Origin: an uncultured bacterium
GTDB taxonomy: Bacteria > Planctomycetota > Phycisphaerae > Phycisphaerales > SM1A02
DNA length: 5,456 nt
Direction: 5' to 3'
NCBI GenBank assembly: GCA_903867275.1
Contig: CAIPQY010000478.1
Coordinates: 1 to 5,456, forward strand
Translations under genes and position numbers: made by a program
Part shown: one piece after another, positions 1 through 5,456 of the stretch
Layout of the letters: the number at the start of each line of letters is the position of its first letter
Numbering within the stretch: the first letter of the stretch is position 1
Notes under the pieces: model-generated
What the model was told of the DNA's origin: nothing
Database searches by the model: none
The model's input: only the letters and a program-made list of their open reading frames with translations

Positions 1-1945
1 CCTCGGCCGGAGGTGGACCCCCGAGCGATGCGCCGCCCTTGCCGCTCATGCCGCCGCCAGCCTTGACTACGCCGCCACCGCCGCGACCGCGACGGCCCGA
101 ACGGCCTTCGCCGCCGGATGGTGCACCGCCGGAGGGCGCGCCACCGCTTGGGGCGCCGCCAGAAGGTGCCCCGCTTGCAGCGCCCGTGTCGCCGCCCGTG
201 GGCATGCCCCCTGTGTCGCCACCCGCGGGGGCGCCATCAGCAGGCTTGGTGTCCTTCGCTTCGGAGGCGATCACCATGATTGGCTGCGCCGAGGCGGTGG
301 TCTTGATCGATTCCTTCTCGATGACGTAGGGCACATCCTTGCGATCGAGGTTGTTGCGCAACCATGCACCGACCGAGCTGTCGAGGTAGGTGCCTGCCTT
401 GTCGTCCATGTTCACGAACTCCACCTTCATGGTGACGGTGATCGTTCGCTTCTTGCTTTCGGCGTTGAACGCGTAGTTGCCGGAGAGGTCGCGGATCGAG
501 ATGAGCTTGCGATCCTTGGCCGGAATCTTCACCAGCGCCTCGGCGTCGGTGGCCTTGAGTTCGGCATCGGGTCCGCTGCTGAGCGTGGCCGCGAAAGCGT
601 CGCGCGCGAGATGGGGCCAGATCTCGCGATCGGCCAGCAGATGCTGCACATTGGCGGCCAACGCGCCTGCCTGGCCGGCGTTCTTCGCGGCATCGAGCTG
701 TCGCTTCAGGCCTTCGCCCTGGTTGATCGCGTTCTTCGCCGCGGCGAGGGTGGCTTCGCTTCCCTCGAGCTTCTGCGACTCGAACACGGGGCGCATGAAG
801 AGCGCCGCCGAGCCCACCACCGCCACGCAGGCGGCGGCGATGAACCACTTGTTCTTGGCCTGCCACAGTTTTTCGCGCAGATTGCCCAGCGGCGACAGGT
901 TGACGCTGATGCGCGAGAGGCCCACGCCCTGCAACGCAAGCCCGTAGGCGGTGACGAAATTCACGGCATTGGCCATGAAATCCGCGGCATCGCGGCCTTC
1001 CACGCTGATGCGCTTGAACTCGTCGACACGCTGCACCTCGATGTTGAGCTGCTGGCCGAGGAACTTGCGCAGGCCCGGAATGCGGAAGGTGCTGCCCACG
1101 CCGTACACGTGCTCGATGGGCTTCTCACGGTGCGACATCTGGTAGTGGCCGATGGAGCGCTGCACATCGGTGACCAGATCGCCGAACACCGGGCGCATGG
1201 CCTGCATCATCTGACGCGCGTACTTGGAGCTGGCGCTTTCCGCCTTCAGGCGGTCCGCCTTGCCGTAGTTGATCTTGAAGGTTTCCAGCAGGCTTTCGGT
1301 GAAATGCGTGCCACCCAGCGGGAAGGTGCGGATCCAGCATCGCCCACTCTCGGCCACGATCACGTCGCTGGACTGGGTGCCGATGTCCAGCGTGACCACC
1401 GGCGCGTGGTCATCGGTCAGCGCCAGGTCGTAAGTCATGGCGTTGAACACGGCCAGCGGCCCAAGCGTGACGATTTCCGGCTGAATGCCGAATTCGGCGT
1501 ACAGGGACAGGCGCTCGGCGATCTTCTCCTTGGTGATGGCGAAGATGCCCACTTCCACCTCGGGGTTGTCGGGGCTGGAGAAGGTCTGGTAGTCCCACTC
1601 CACCTCGTCGATGGGGAAGGGAATCTGCTGCACAGCCTCGAATTTCACGATGTCCGGGATCTTCTTGGGCTCGACCGGCGGCAACTTGGCGAAGCGCGCA
1701 AGACCCGCATGACCGGGCACCGAAACCACCACCTTCACGCCCTCGAGATTCTTGGCCGTCACGAACTGCTGGAGCGTGAGACGGGTCATCTCGTTCACGT
1801 CCACATCGGGCGTGGTGAGCGGCTTGGCGTGCGGGATGTAGGCGAAATCCTCGACCGTGACCTCGTCGCCGACGCGTTCGAGACGGATGCCCTTGATGGC
1901 GAAGGCACCGATTTCGATGCCCCAGGCAGATTGGGTCTTTGCCAT
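1..1945 (-). CDS. pilM: Type IV pilus assembly protein PilM with fused PilN-like membrane and periplasmic region (3' end outside window)
   Basis: The frame reads from ATG at 1945 to the left edge without a stop, giving 648 codons; the C-terminus is not seen. Residues 1-340 are a PilM/FtsA-type actin-like ATPase domain: phosphate-1 loop WGIEIGAFAIKGI (8-20), family motif IPFPIDEVEWDYQ (108-120), phosphate-2 loop VTLDIGTQSSD (184-194) and adenosine-loop-like YGVGSTFRIPGL (281-292). PilM is normally a cytoplasmic protein of about 350 residues that binds the N-terminal peptide of PilN and links it to the pilus motor. Here the chain continues with ISVNLSPLGNLREKLW (346-361), resembling the PilN INLLP peptide, one transmembrane helix (about 366-384), a helical, possibly coiled-coil stretch (385-437) and a predicted periplasmic alpha/beta region (440-560). 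A Gly/Ser/Pro-rich tail follows from about 565. The layout recalls GspL of type II secretion. ATG is chosen because the ATPase fold starts at residue 8; no Shine-Dalgarno precedes it. PilM-family assignment is firm, pilus versus secretion use is inferred. Confidence 0.9.
   Translation of the reverse strand, partial: MAKTQSAWGIEIGAFAIKGIRLERVGDEVTVEDFAYIPHAKPLTTPDVDVNEMTRLTLQQFVTAKNLEGVKVVVSVPGHAGLARFAKLPPVEPKKIPDIVKFEAVQQIPFPIDEVEWDYQTFSSPDNPEVEVGIFAITKEKIAERLSLYAEFGIQPEIVTLGPLAVFNAMTYDLALTDDHAPVVTLDIGTQSSDVIVAESGRCWIRTFPLGGTHFTESLLETFKINYGKADRLKAESASSKYARQMMQAMRPVFGDLVTDVQRSIGHYQMSHREKPIEHVYGVGSTFRIPGLRKFLGQQLNIEVQRVDEFKRISVEGRDAADFMANAVNFVTAYGLALQGVGLSRISVNLSPLGNLREKLWQAKNKWFIAAACVAVVGSAALFMRPVFESQKLEGSEATLAAAKNAINQGEGLKRQLDAAKNAGQAGALAANVQHLLADREIWPHLARDAFAATLSSGPDAELKATDAEALVKIPAKDRKLISIRDLSGNYAFNAESKKRTITVTMKVEFVNMDDKAGTYLDSSVGAWLRNNLDRKDVPYVIEKESIKTTASAQPIMVIASEAKDTKPADGAPAGGDTGGMPTGGDTGAASGAPSGGAPSGGAPSGGAPSGGEGRSGRRGRGGGGVVKAGGGMSGKGGASLGGPPPAE
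110..172 (-). repeat. Four GAPSG pentapeptide repeats in the PilM tail
   Basis: Residues 592-611 of the PilM-like protein are four consecutive copies of Gly-Ala-Pro-Ser-Gly, encoded by 15-bp units and followed by one more Gly. The units differ at third codon positions (GGC/GGG/GGT, CCT/CCC/CCA, TCT/AGC/TCC), so the peptide is conserved while the DNA has diverged. That argues for selection on the low-complexity tail, or for an old expansion, and not for recent slippage. Just beyond it lies an Arg/Gly run, GRSGRRGRGGGG (614-625). The tail is predicted to be periplasmic because it follows the single membrane helix. Its role is unknown. Confidence 0.7.
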
Positions 1946-2127
1946 GCGTGTGGAGGGGTGGGTGAGCCGTGGGGCGTGTAAAGGAGGTGCGAAGGCCGTG
2001 GAGCCGGGTGGCGGAATATACCGACGACGGCGTGAGAGGGTCTGCCCTTCCATTCGAAACCGGGCCCCGACGAGGTTGCGTGATTCACCACTTGGGCCCC
2101 GAAACGGCTAGCCTGCCCCCCGCTGCC
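1946..2127. promoter_or_regulatory. Divergent intergenic region between pilM and the S1 protein gene
   Basis: This 182-nt gap separates the two divergent start codons and must carry, or lie next to, the promoters of both genes. Its only AT-rich spot is around 2015-2020. It also holds a strong plus-strand Shine-Dalgarno-like sequence TAAAGGAGGTG (1979-1989) not next to either assigned start, two copies of GGGCCCCGA (2062-2070 and 2094-2102) and the 8-bp palindrome GGCTAGCC (2106-2113). I found no convincing sigma-70 promoter pair for the S1 gene. Neither assigned start has a Shine-Dalgarno sequence within 15 nt. Confidence 0.6.
2015..2020 (-). promoter_or_regulatory. Possible -10 box for the pilM gene
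   Basis: Read on the minus strand this is TATATT, close to the sigma-70 -10 consensus TATAAT and the only such hexamer in the intergenic region. It would give a leader of roughly 60 nt before the pilM ATG at 1945. There is no good TTGACA-like -35 at 16-18 bp, so this is a weak call. The surrounding GGAATATACC is partly symmetric, so plus-strand promoter activity is also possible. Confidence 0.3.
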
Positions 2128-3396
2128 ATGTCTGAATCCGACCCGACCCAACAGTCCGCATCACCCGCCCGCCCCACATCCGCCGCGCTGCGCGGCATGG
2201 ATACCTCGCTTGAAAGCGAGATGCAGGCCGCCTTGGGCGGCATGAGCGATCAGGATCTGCTCAGCATGCCCGCATCCAAGGGCGCCACCGCGAAGGCCCG
2301 AACCGATCGCCACACGCGCGTTGGCACCGTGGTTCGCGTGCAGGGCGAGGACGTGATGGTGGAGTTCGGACCCAAGAGCCAGGGCGTGTGCCCGCTGCGA
2401 CAGTTCGCGGAGCCGCCGCAGCCCGGCGTGCAGGTTGAATTCGTGGTGGAACGACTCGATGCATTCGAAGGCCTGCTGATCCTGGCGCTGCCTGGCGCGA
2501 GCACCAAGGCGCCGTGGGAACACCTGGCCGAAGGCCAGATCGTGGAAGCCCGCTGCGTGGGCATGAACAAGGGCGGCCTGGACATGGAAGTGTCGCATCA
2601 CCGCGCCTTCATGCCTGCGGGCCAGGTGGATCTGCGACCCGTTGAGGACATCAGCATTTTCCTGGGCGAGAAGTTCCCCTGCATGATCATCGAGCTCCGC
2701 AAGGAGAAGGGTCGCATGGTGCTGAGCCGCAAGGCGGCCCTGGCGCAGGAACGCGGGAAAATGCGGGAAAAGACGCTGGCGGAGCTGCAGCCCGGCCAGG
2801 TGCGCGACGTGACGATCAGCAGCGTGCAGAGCTTCGGCGCCTTCGCCGATCTCGGCGGCGTGGATGGCCTGATCCACATCAGCGACCTGTCGCATGACCG
2901 CATCAAGGACGCCTCCGAAGTGGTGAAGGTGGGCGACGTGGTGAAGGTGAAGGTGCTGCGCGTGGACCTGAACCAGAAGCCCGCGAAGATCTCGCTGAGC
3001 CGCAAGGAAGTGATGCAGGATCCGACCGCCGGCAAGCTGGAGGCGATCCAGGTGGGCGAGACGGTGACCGGCCGCGTGACCAAGATCGCGGAGTTCGGCG
3101 CATTCATCGAGGTGGCACCAGGCGTGGAAGGCCTGGCGCACATCAGCGAACTGTCGCACGATCGCGTGGACACCGTGGACCGCGTGCTGAAGCCCGATCA
3201 GGTGGTGACGGCCAAGGTGCTGAGCGTGGATCCCCTGCGCCGCCGCCTGAGCCTGTCGCTGAAGGCGCTCGTGGACAAGCCGATGTCGGCGAAGGAAACC
3301 GCCGCGGCGAAGCCCCAGCGCGAAGACGACAACGCCATGGCGAAGTTGCGCGCGCGCTTCTCGAACGACCGCCAACTCAAGGGCGGACTGGGCTGA
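2128..3396 (+). CDS. S1 RNA-binding domain protein, bS1-like with four S1 domains
   Basis: The 422-residue protein has an unstructured N-terminus (1-60) and four S1 (OB-fold) domains at about 64-125, 130-203, 217-293 and 303-380. Domain 2 carries KGGLDMEV, RAFMPAGQVDLRPVED and VLSRKAAL, the pattern of bS1 domain 2 (KGGL, RAFLPGS, VDVRPV, VSRR). Domain 3 has FGAFADLGGVDGLIHISDLS and domain 4 has FGAFIEVAPGVEGLAHISEL, typical RNA-binding S1 cores. In E. coli bS1, domains 1-2 dock on the 30S subunit and the later domains bind mRNA; the same split is inferred here. E. coli bS1 has six domains, while four-domain versions are known in other bacteria. It may be the ribosomal S1 (rpsA) or a paralogue; the window cannot decide. 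The C-terminus is basic and ends LKGGLG. ATG at 2128 is chosen because upstream in-frame codons (GTG at 1969) encode unlikely sequence. ATG at 2197 is an alternative start. No Shine-Dalgarno precedes 2128. Confidence 0.93.
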   Translation: MSESDPTQQSASPARPTSAALRGMDTSLESEMQAALGGMSDQDLLSMPASKGATAKARTDRHTRVGTVVRVQGEDVMVEFGPKSQGVCPLRQFAEPPQPGVQVEFVVERLDAFEGLLILALPGASTKAPWEHLAEGQIVEARCVGMNKGGLDMEVSHHRAFMPAGQVDLRPVEDISIFLGEKFPCMIIELRKEKGRMVLSRKAALAQERGKMREKTLAELQPGQVRDVTISSVQSFGAFADLGGVDGLIHISDLSHDRIKDASEVVKVGDVVKVKVLRVDLNQKPAKISLSRKEVMQDPTAGKLEAIQVGETVTGRVTKIAEFGAFIEVAPGVEGLAHISELSHDRVDTVDRVLKPDQVVTAKVLSVDPLRRRLSLSLKALVDKPMSAKETAAAKPQREDDNAMAKLRARFSNDRQLKGGLG

Positions 3397-3414
3397 TTCG
3401 CCTGTGAATTCCGC
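3397..3414. other. Convergent gene junction without a recognisable terminator
   Basis: The S1 gene stop (TGA, 3394-3396) and the stop of the opposing membrane protein gene (TAA on the minus strand, 3415-3417) are 18 nt apart. I see no GC hairpin followed by a T-run for either direction here. Transcripts probably overlap or end by another mechanism, such as Rho. Confidence 0.5.
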
Positions 3415-4830
3415 TTACTTTGCGTGATCGGCGGACGCTGCACGGACGCCGGCCGGCGCGCCCGGCTCCCACAGATCGTCGAAGGGCTGCTCATCGCATG
3501 TGCGACGCATGGCGAGGTACGCGGCCGTGGCCGTGGTGCAGATGGCGCCGAACACCGCACCCGCCGCGAGCGACTGCAGGATGCCCTGCCAGAGACGCAC
3601 CAGGCCGACGCTGACCGACTGCAGCGAACCCGTGACGCTGGTGCCGAAGGCCGGCGCCGCTTCCATTGCATCGGGAGCCAGCAAGCGCGCGCCACCAGCG
3701 TTGGCCATGGCGCCGCTGCCAGCGGAAAGTCCCATGAAGCTGGCGGTGAGCTCGATCGCGACGGTGGCGACGAGATCCACCACGAACGCGGTGAGCGCGA
3801 TGGCCACGATGGCGCACACCACGTACAGCAGCGCGTGCAACGGACGGCGGTACACCATGGCGCCGCATCGCTGCGCGGCTTCCAGACCATCACACCCTTC
3901 GCAGGCACTGGCGGCGATCGCCATCGGCATCGCCAACAGCCACGGCAGCAGCACCACGGTGGCGAGCGTTCCAAAGAACAGCGCCAGCCCGTACGCAGCG
4001 CCCGCGAGCACGTCCAGACCCGGCACGCGACCGAGCAGCCCCAGCACCAGGGCCACGGGCAGCAGCACCAACAGCGTGATGGCCGGCCACAGCGGAACGA
4101 GCGCGTGGTTGGATGGGCGCTGCCAGACGAATGTCAGCGCCTGCACCGGGGAAATGCGCTGATTCTTGCCCAAATCCAGCGCCGCCATGCGCGCAAGGGC
4201 CGCGCCGAGCAGCCCCAGCGTCATGCCGCCGGCGATCAGATAGAAGATGGCGAAGATCCAGTCCTCGCGCCACATCGCCACGGGAATGGTGAGCAGCAGA
4301 TCGCCGAGCGCCGCAGCGGCGGCGCGCATGTCGAGCGTCATCACGCCAGCCACGAGCGCGTCGAAACGCGAGCCGATCGCCGTCGACAAGGCGTCGAACG
4401 CACCCTTGCCCCGGAATGGCTCCAGTCGCTCGATCGCGCGCTGCACAGCCTCCAGCTCCGTGCCACTCACCTCGCCGCGACGCGCGAGCAGCGCCGAACG
4501 CACTTCTTCCACATTGACGCGGCCACCAAATCCATCGGCGCCGGCGGGTCGACGATCCATCGGCAAGGCCTCGCGGGCCACGCGCCGTGCGACATCGCTG
4601 GCCACGGCACTGTCGACCGACGTGCGCGAGGTCGCGAGCAGGCCGGCGGGCTGCACCGAAGGGCCGCGCACCACGTCGTAGGCACGGCCGACCACGATCA
4701 GGCACAGCAGCGCGAAGGTGGCCAGCAGGATGCGCGGCGGCTGCAGCGCACCAACCGCCGACGCGAACACGCGCGGAAAGACCAGTGCTTCGCGGAAATC
4801 GATTCGATCAACCACCACTCGATCAGGCAT
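3415..4830 (-). CDS. Polytopic membrane protein of unknown function
   Basis: The 471-residue protein starts at ATG 4830, with GGAGG (4837-4841) six nt upstream; the frame stays open to 5025, but that extension is Arg/Ala-rich shadow sequence. Hydrophobic segments lie at about 33-50, 191-213, 242-266, 274-302, 331-357 and 413-440, so six helices are likely. A soluble segment of about 140 residues (52-188) lies between helices 1 and 2. A second, shorter Gly/Ala/Ser-rich loop (358-410) lies between helices 5 and 6. The motif between helices 4 and 5, CEGCDGLEAAQRC...RRPLHAL (310-333), resembles a segment (EGxDxFDAxSRxxxYVxxRP) I associate with uncharacterised planctomycete membrane proteins; this is from memory. 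No catalytic motif is visible. The start lies 20 nt after the stop of the 188-residue gene, so co-transcription is likely. The protein probably resides in the cytoplasmic membrane; function is unknown. Confidence 0.85.
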   Translation of the reverse strand: MPDRVVVDRIDFREALVFPRVFASAVGALQPPRILLATFALLCLIVVGRAYDVVRGPSVQPAGLLATSRTSVDSAVASDVARRVAREALPMDRRPAGADGFGGRVNVEEVRSALLARRGEVSGTELEAVQRAIERLEPFRGKGAFDALSTAIGSRFDALVAGVMTLDMRAAAAALGDLLLTIPVAMWREDWIFAIFYLIAGGMTLGLLGAALARMAALDLGKNQRISPVQALTFVWQRPSNHALVPLWPAITLLVLLPVALVLGLLGRVPGLDVLAGAAYGLALFFGTLATVVLLPWLLAMPMAIAASACEGCDGLEAAQRCGAMVYRRPLHALLYVVCAIVAIALTAFVVDLVATVAIELTASFMGLSAGSGAMANAGGARLLAPDAMEAAPAFGTSVTGSLQSVSVGLVRLWQGILQSLAAGAVFGAICTTATAAYLAMRRTCDEQPFDDLWEPGAPAGVRAASADHAK

Positions 4831-4836
4831 TGAAGA

Positions 4837-4841
4837 CCTCC
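4837..4841 (-). promoter_or_regulatory. Ribosome binding site fixing the membrane protein start
   Basis: On the minus strand GGAGG is followed by a 6-nt spacer and ATG at 4830. It is the only well-placed Shine-Dalgarno sequence among the four genes, and it supports this start over the longer open frame reaching 5025. Confidence 0.75.
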
Positions 4842-4850
4842 GTCCCCATG

Positions 4851-5417
4851 CTAACTGCTGCGCGGCAACGCCTGCGCCAGATCGAGCTCGGCGGCCGCGT
4901 CCATCAGGATCCACGCCGAGAGCGGCTCGGGAGTGCCTCCCATGGCGATCGCGTTGTGCAGCAGCGTGCCTGCGTAGGCGCGCCCCTCCGGCGAGCCCTC
5001 GAGCAGAAAGGCGTGCAGCGCCCACGGTCGATTGGTGGCATTGTCAGGCTGCGTGTGCTCGAGATGCCATCGCATGGCGCGCTCGATGCGCTGACGCAAC
5101 GCAGGCCGGGGACCGATGCGCGCCAGGCGCCACGAAGCGTGCAAGGCCGAAAGTTCGACTTCGGTCCAGACCTCGATCGCACCACTGCCCTGCCAAGCAT
5201 GCAGCGGGCCGTCGGCCTGCAGATCCACCGGCACGTCGATCCCTGCGCCCGAGCCGGCGCAGGCGGTCCACAGCGCCGCGTCCAGAGCGACCGCACCGGG
5301 CCGCGATGCGCGCAACGCCGCGGCCGGAGGTGGCGACCCAGCCTGCAGCGGCAAACCCGAGGTGATCTGCAGGTGTCGGACCCAAGCGGAGAGACTGGAG
5401 GCGGAATCGTTGATCAA
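4851..5417 (-). CDS. Conserved-looking hypothetical protein, 188 residues, TTG start proposed
   Basis: The frame runs from TTG at 5417 to TAG (4853-4851). An in-frame TAG at 5454-5456 closes it upstream, and TTG 5417 is the only usual start codon in between, so the gene seems complete with a non-ATG start; another TTG 21 codons downstream is less likely. There is no signal peptide or membrane segment, so it should be cytoplasmic. The N-terminal third is Ala/Pro/Gly-rich and variable-looking. The second half looks like a helical fold: EVWTEVELSALHASWRLAR (82-100), then a helix with RAMRWHLEHTQPDNATNRPW (113-132), then RAYAGTLLHNAIAMGG (146-161). This spacing of aromatic-rich helices faintly recalls alpha/alpha-toroid repeats, but I cannot assign a family. 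It lies 20 nt upstream of the membrane protein gene on the same strand, suggesting one operon and perhaps a shared function. Confidence 0.75.
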   Translation of the reverse strand: MINDSASSLSAWVRHLQITSGLPLQAGSPPPAAALRASRPGAVALDAALWTACAGSGAGIDVPVDLQADGPLHAWQGSGAIEVWTEVELSALHASWRLARIGPRPALRQRIERAMRWHLEHTQPDNATNRPWALHAFLLEGSPEGRAYAGTLLHNAIAMGGTPEPLSAWILMDAAAELDLAQALPRSS

Positions 5418-5456
5418 TCTTGCGGGGCTTTCTGGATTCGGTCCGGGACGGTGCTA
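5418..5456 (-). other. Short upstream region of the 188-residue gene at the window edge
   Basis: This 39-nt stretch precedes the proposed TTG start. It contains no strong Shine-Dalgarno (the nearest purine run is AGAAAG, about 11 nt before TTG) and no recognisable promoter. The in-frame TAG at its far end limits how far the gene can extend. Whether another gene lies immediately upstream cannot be seen. Confidence 0.4.

Noticed and set aside
110..172. CRISPR or DNA-level tandem repeat
   Set aside because: The repeat is a short coding repeat of Gly-Ala-Pro-Ser-Gly with diverged codons and no spacers.
611..1981. 456-codon open frame on the plus strand opposite pilM
   Set aside because: It lies antisense to a gene with clear PilM motifs. 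Its product is His/Arg/Leu/Gly-rich with no domain, as expected from antisense reading of GC-rich codons.
1969..2127. N-terminal extension of the S1 protein to GTG 1969
   Set aside because: The added 53 residues have no S1 character and no ribosome binding site before 1969. ATG 2128 opens a typical N-terminus.
2161..3375. 404-codon open frame on the minus strand opposite the S1 gene
   Set aside because: The product is extremely His/Ala/Leu-rich with no motif, and the S1 frame on the other strand has four recognisable domains.
3383..3403. Possible terminator hairpin GGCG...CGCC near the S1 stop
   Set aside because: Only about four base pairs form around an 11-13 nt loop and no T-run follows, so it is too weak to call.
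3424..4833. 469-codon open frame on the plus strand opposite the membrane protein gene
   Set aside because: The product is His/Arg/Gln-rich without hydrophobic segments or motifs. The minus-strand frame has a ribosome binding site and regular membrane helices.
4831..5025. N-terminal extension of the membrane protein to 5025
   Set aside because: It would overlap the 188-residue gene by 175 bp, its composition is Arg/Ala/Gly-rich, and GGAGG is ideally placed before ATG 4830.
4718..5365. 215-codon plus-strand frame opposite the 188-residue gene
   Set aside because: The product is Arg/Ala/Pro low complexity, and it overlaps both minus-strand genes and their junction.

Overview
The window is very GC-rich (about two thirds G+C by eye) with a strong G/C preference at third codon positions. 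It comes from a bacterial chromosome. Protein character points to Planctomycetota, most likely a Phycisphaerae-type lineage. The signs are a PilM-like protein with an extra membrane anchor and Gly-rich tail, a four-domain S1 protein ending in KGGLG, a membrane protein of a type I associate with planctomycetes, and two genes without Shine-Dalgarno sites. This placement is recalled from family resemblance, not from a search.

Layout. Positions 1-1945 (minus strand, 3' end beyond the window) hold a type IV pilus assembly protein. It joins a PilM actin-like ATPase domain to a PilN-like motif, a transmembrane helix, a predicted periplasmic domain and a Gly/Ser/Pro-rich tail. Positions 1946-2127 are a 182-nt divergent intergenic region with a plausible minus-strand -10 box, a strong plus-strand Shine-Dalgarno-like sequence and a 9-bp direct repeat. 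Positions 2128-3396 (plus strand) encode a 422-residue protein with four S1 RNA-binding domains that match the first four domains of ribosomal protein bS1. It converges, across only 18 nt, on a minus-strand pair: a 188-residue protein of unknown function (5417-4851) followed after 20 nt by a 471-residue polytopic membrane protein of unknown function (4830-3415).

How the genes relate. The pilM-like gene is probably the first gene of a pilus or secretion assembly operon that continues to the left. The S1 gene is a separate divergent unit with a role in translation or RNA binding. The two unknown minus-strand genes are close enough to be co-transcribed, and the second has a clear ribosome binding site. 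I see no RNA gene, insertion sequence, CRISPR array, phage gene or defence system. The long open frames opposite each gene are compositional shadows. Nothing here clearly amounts to a new system. The most notable items are the PilM/PilN-like single-chain architecture, the unexplained ribosome-binding-like sequence upstream of the S1 gene, and the uncharacterised two-gene pair.
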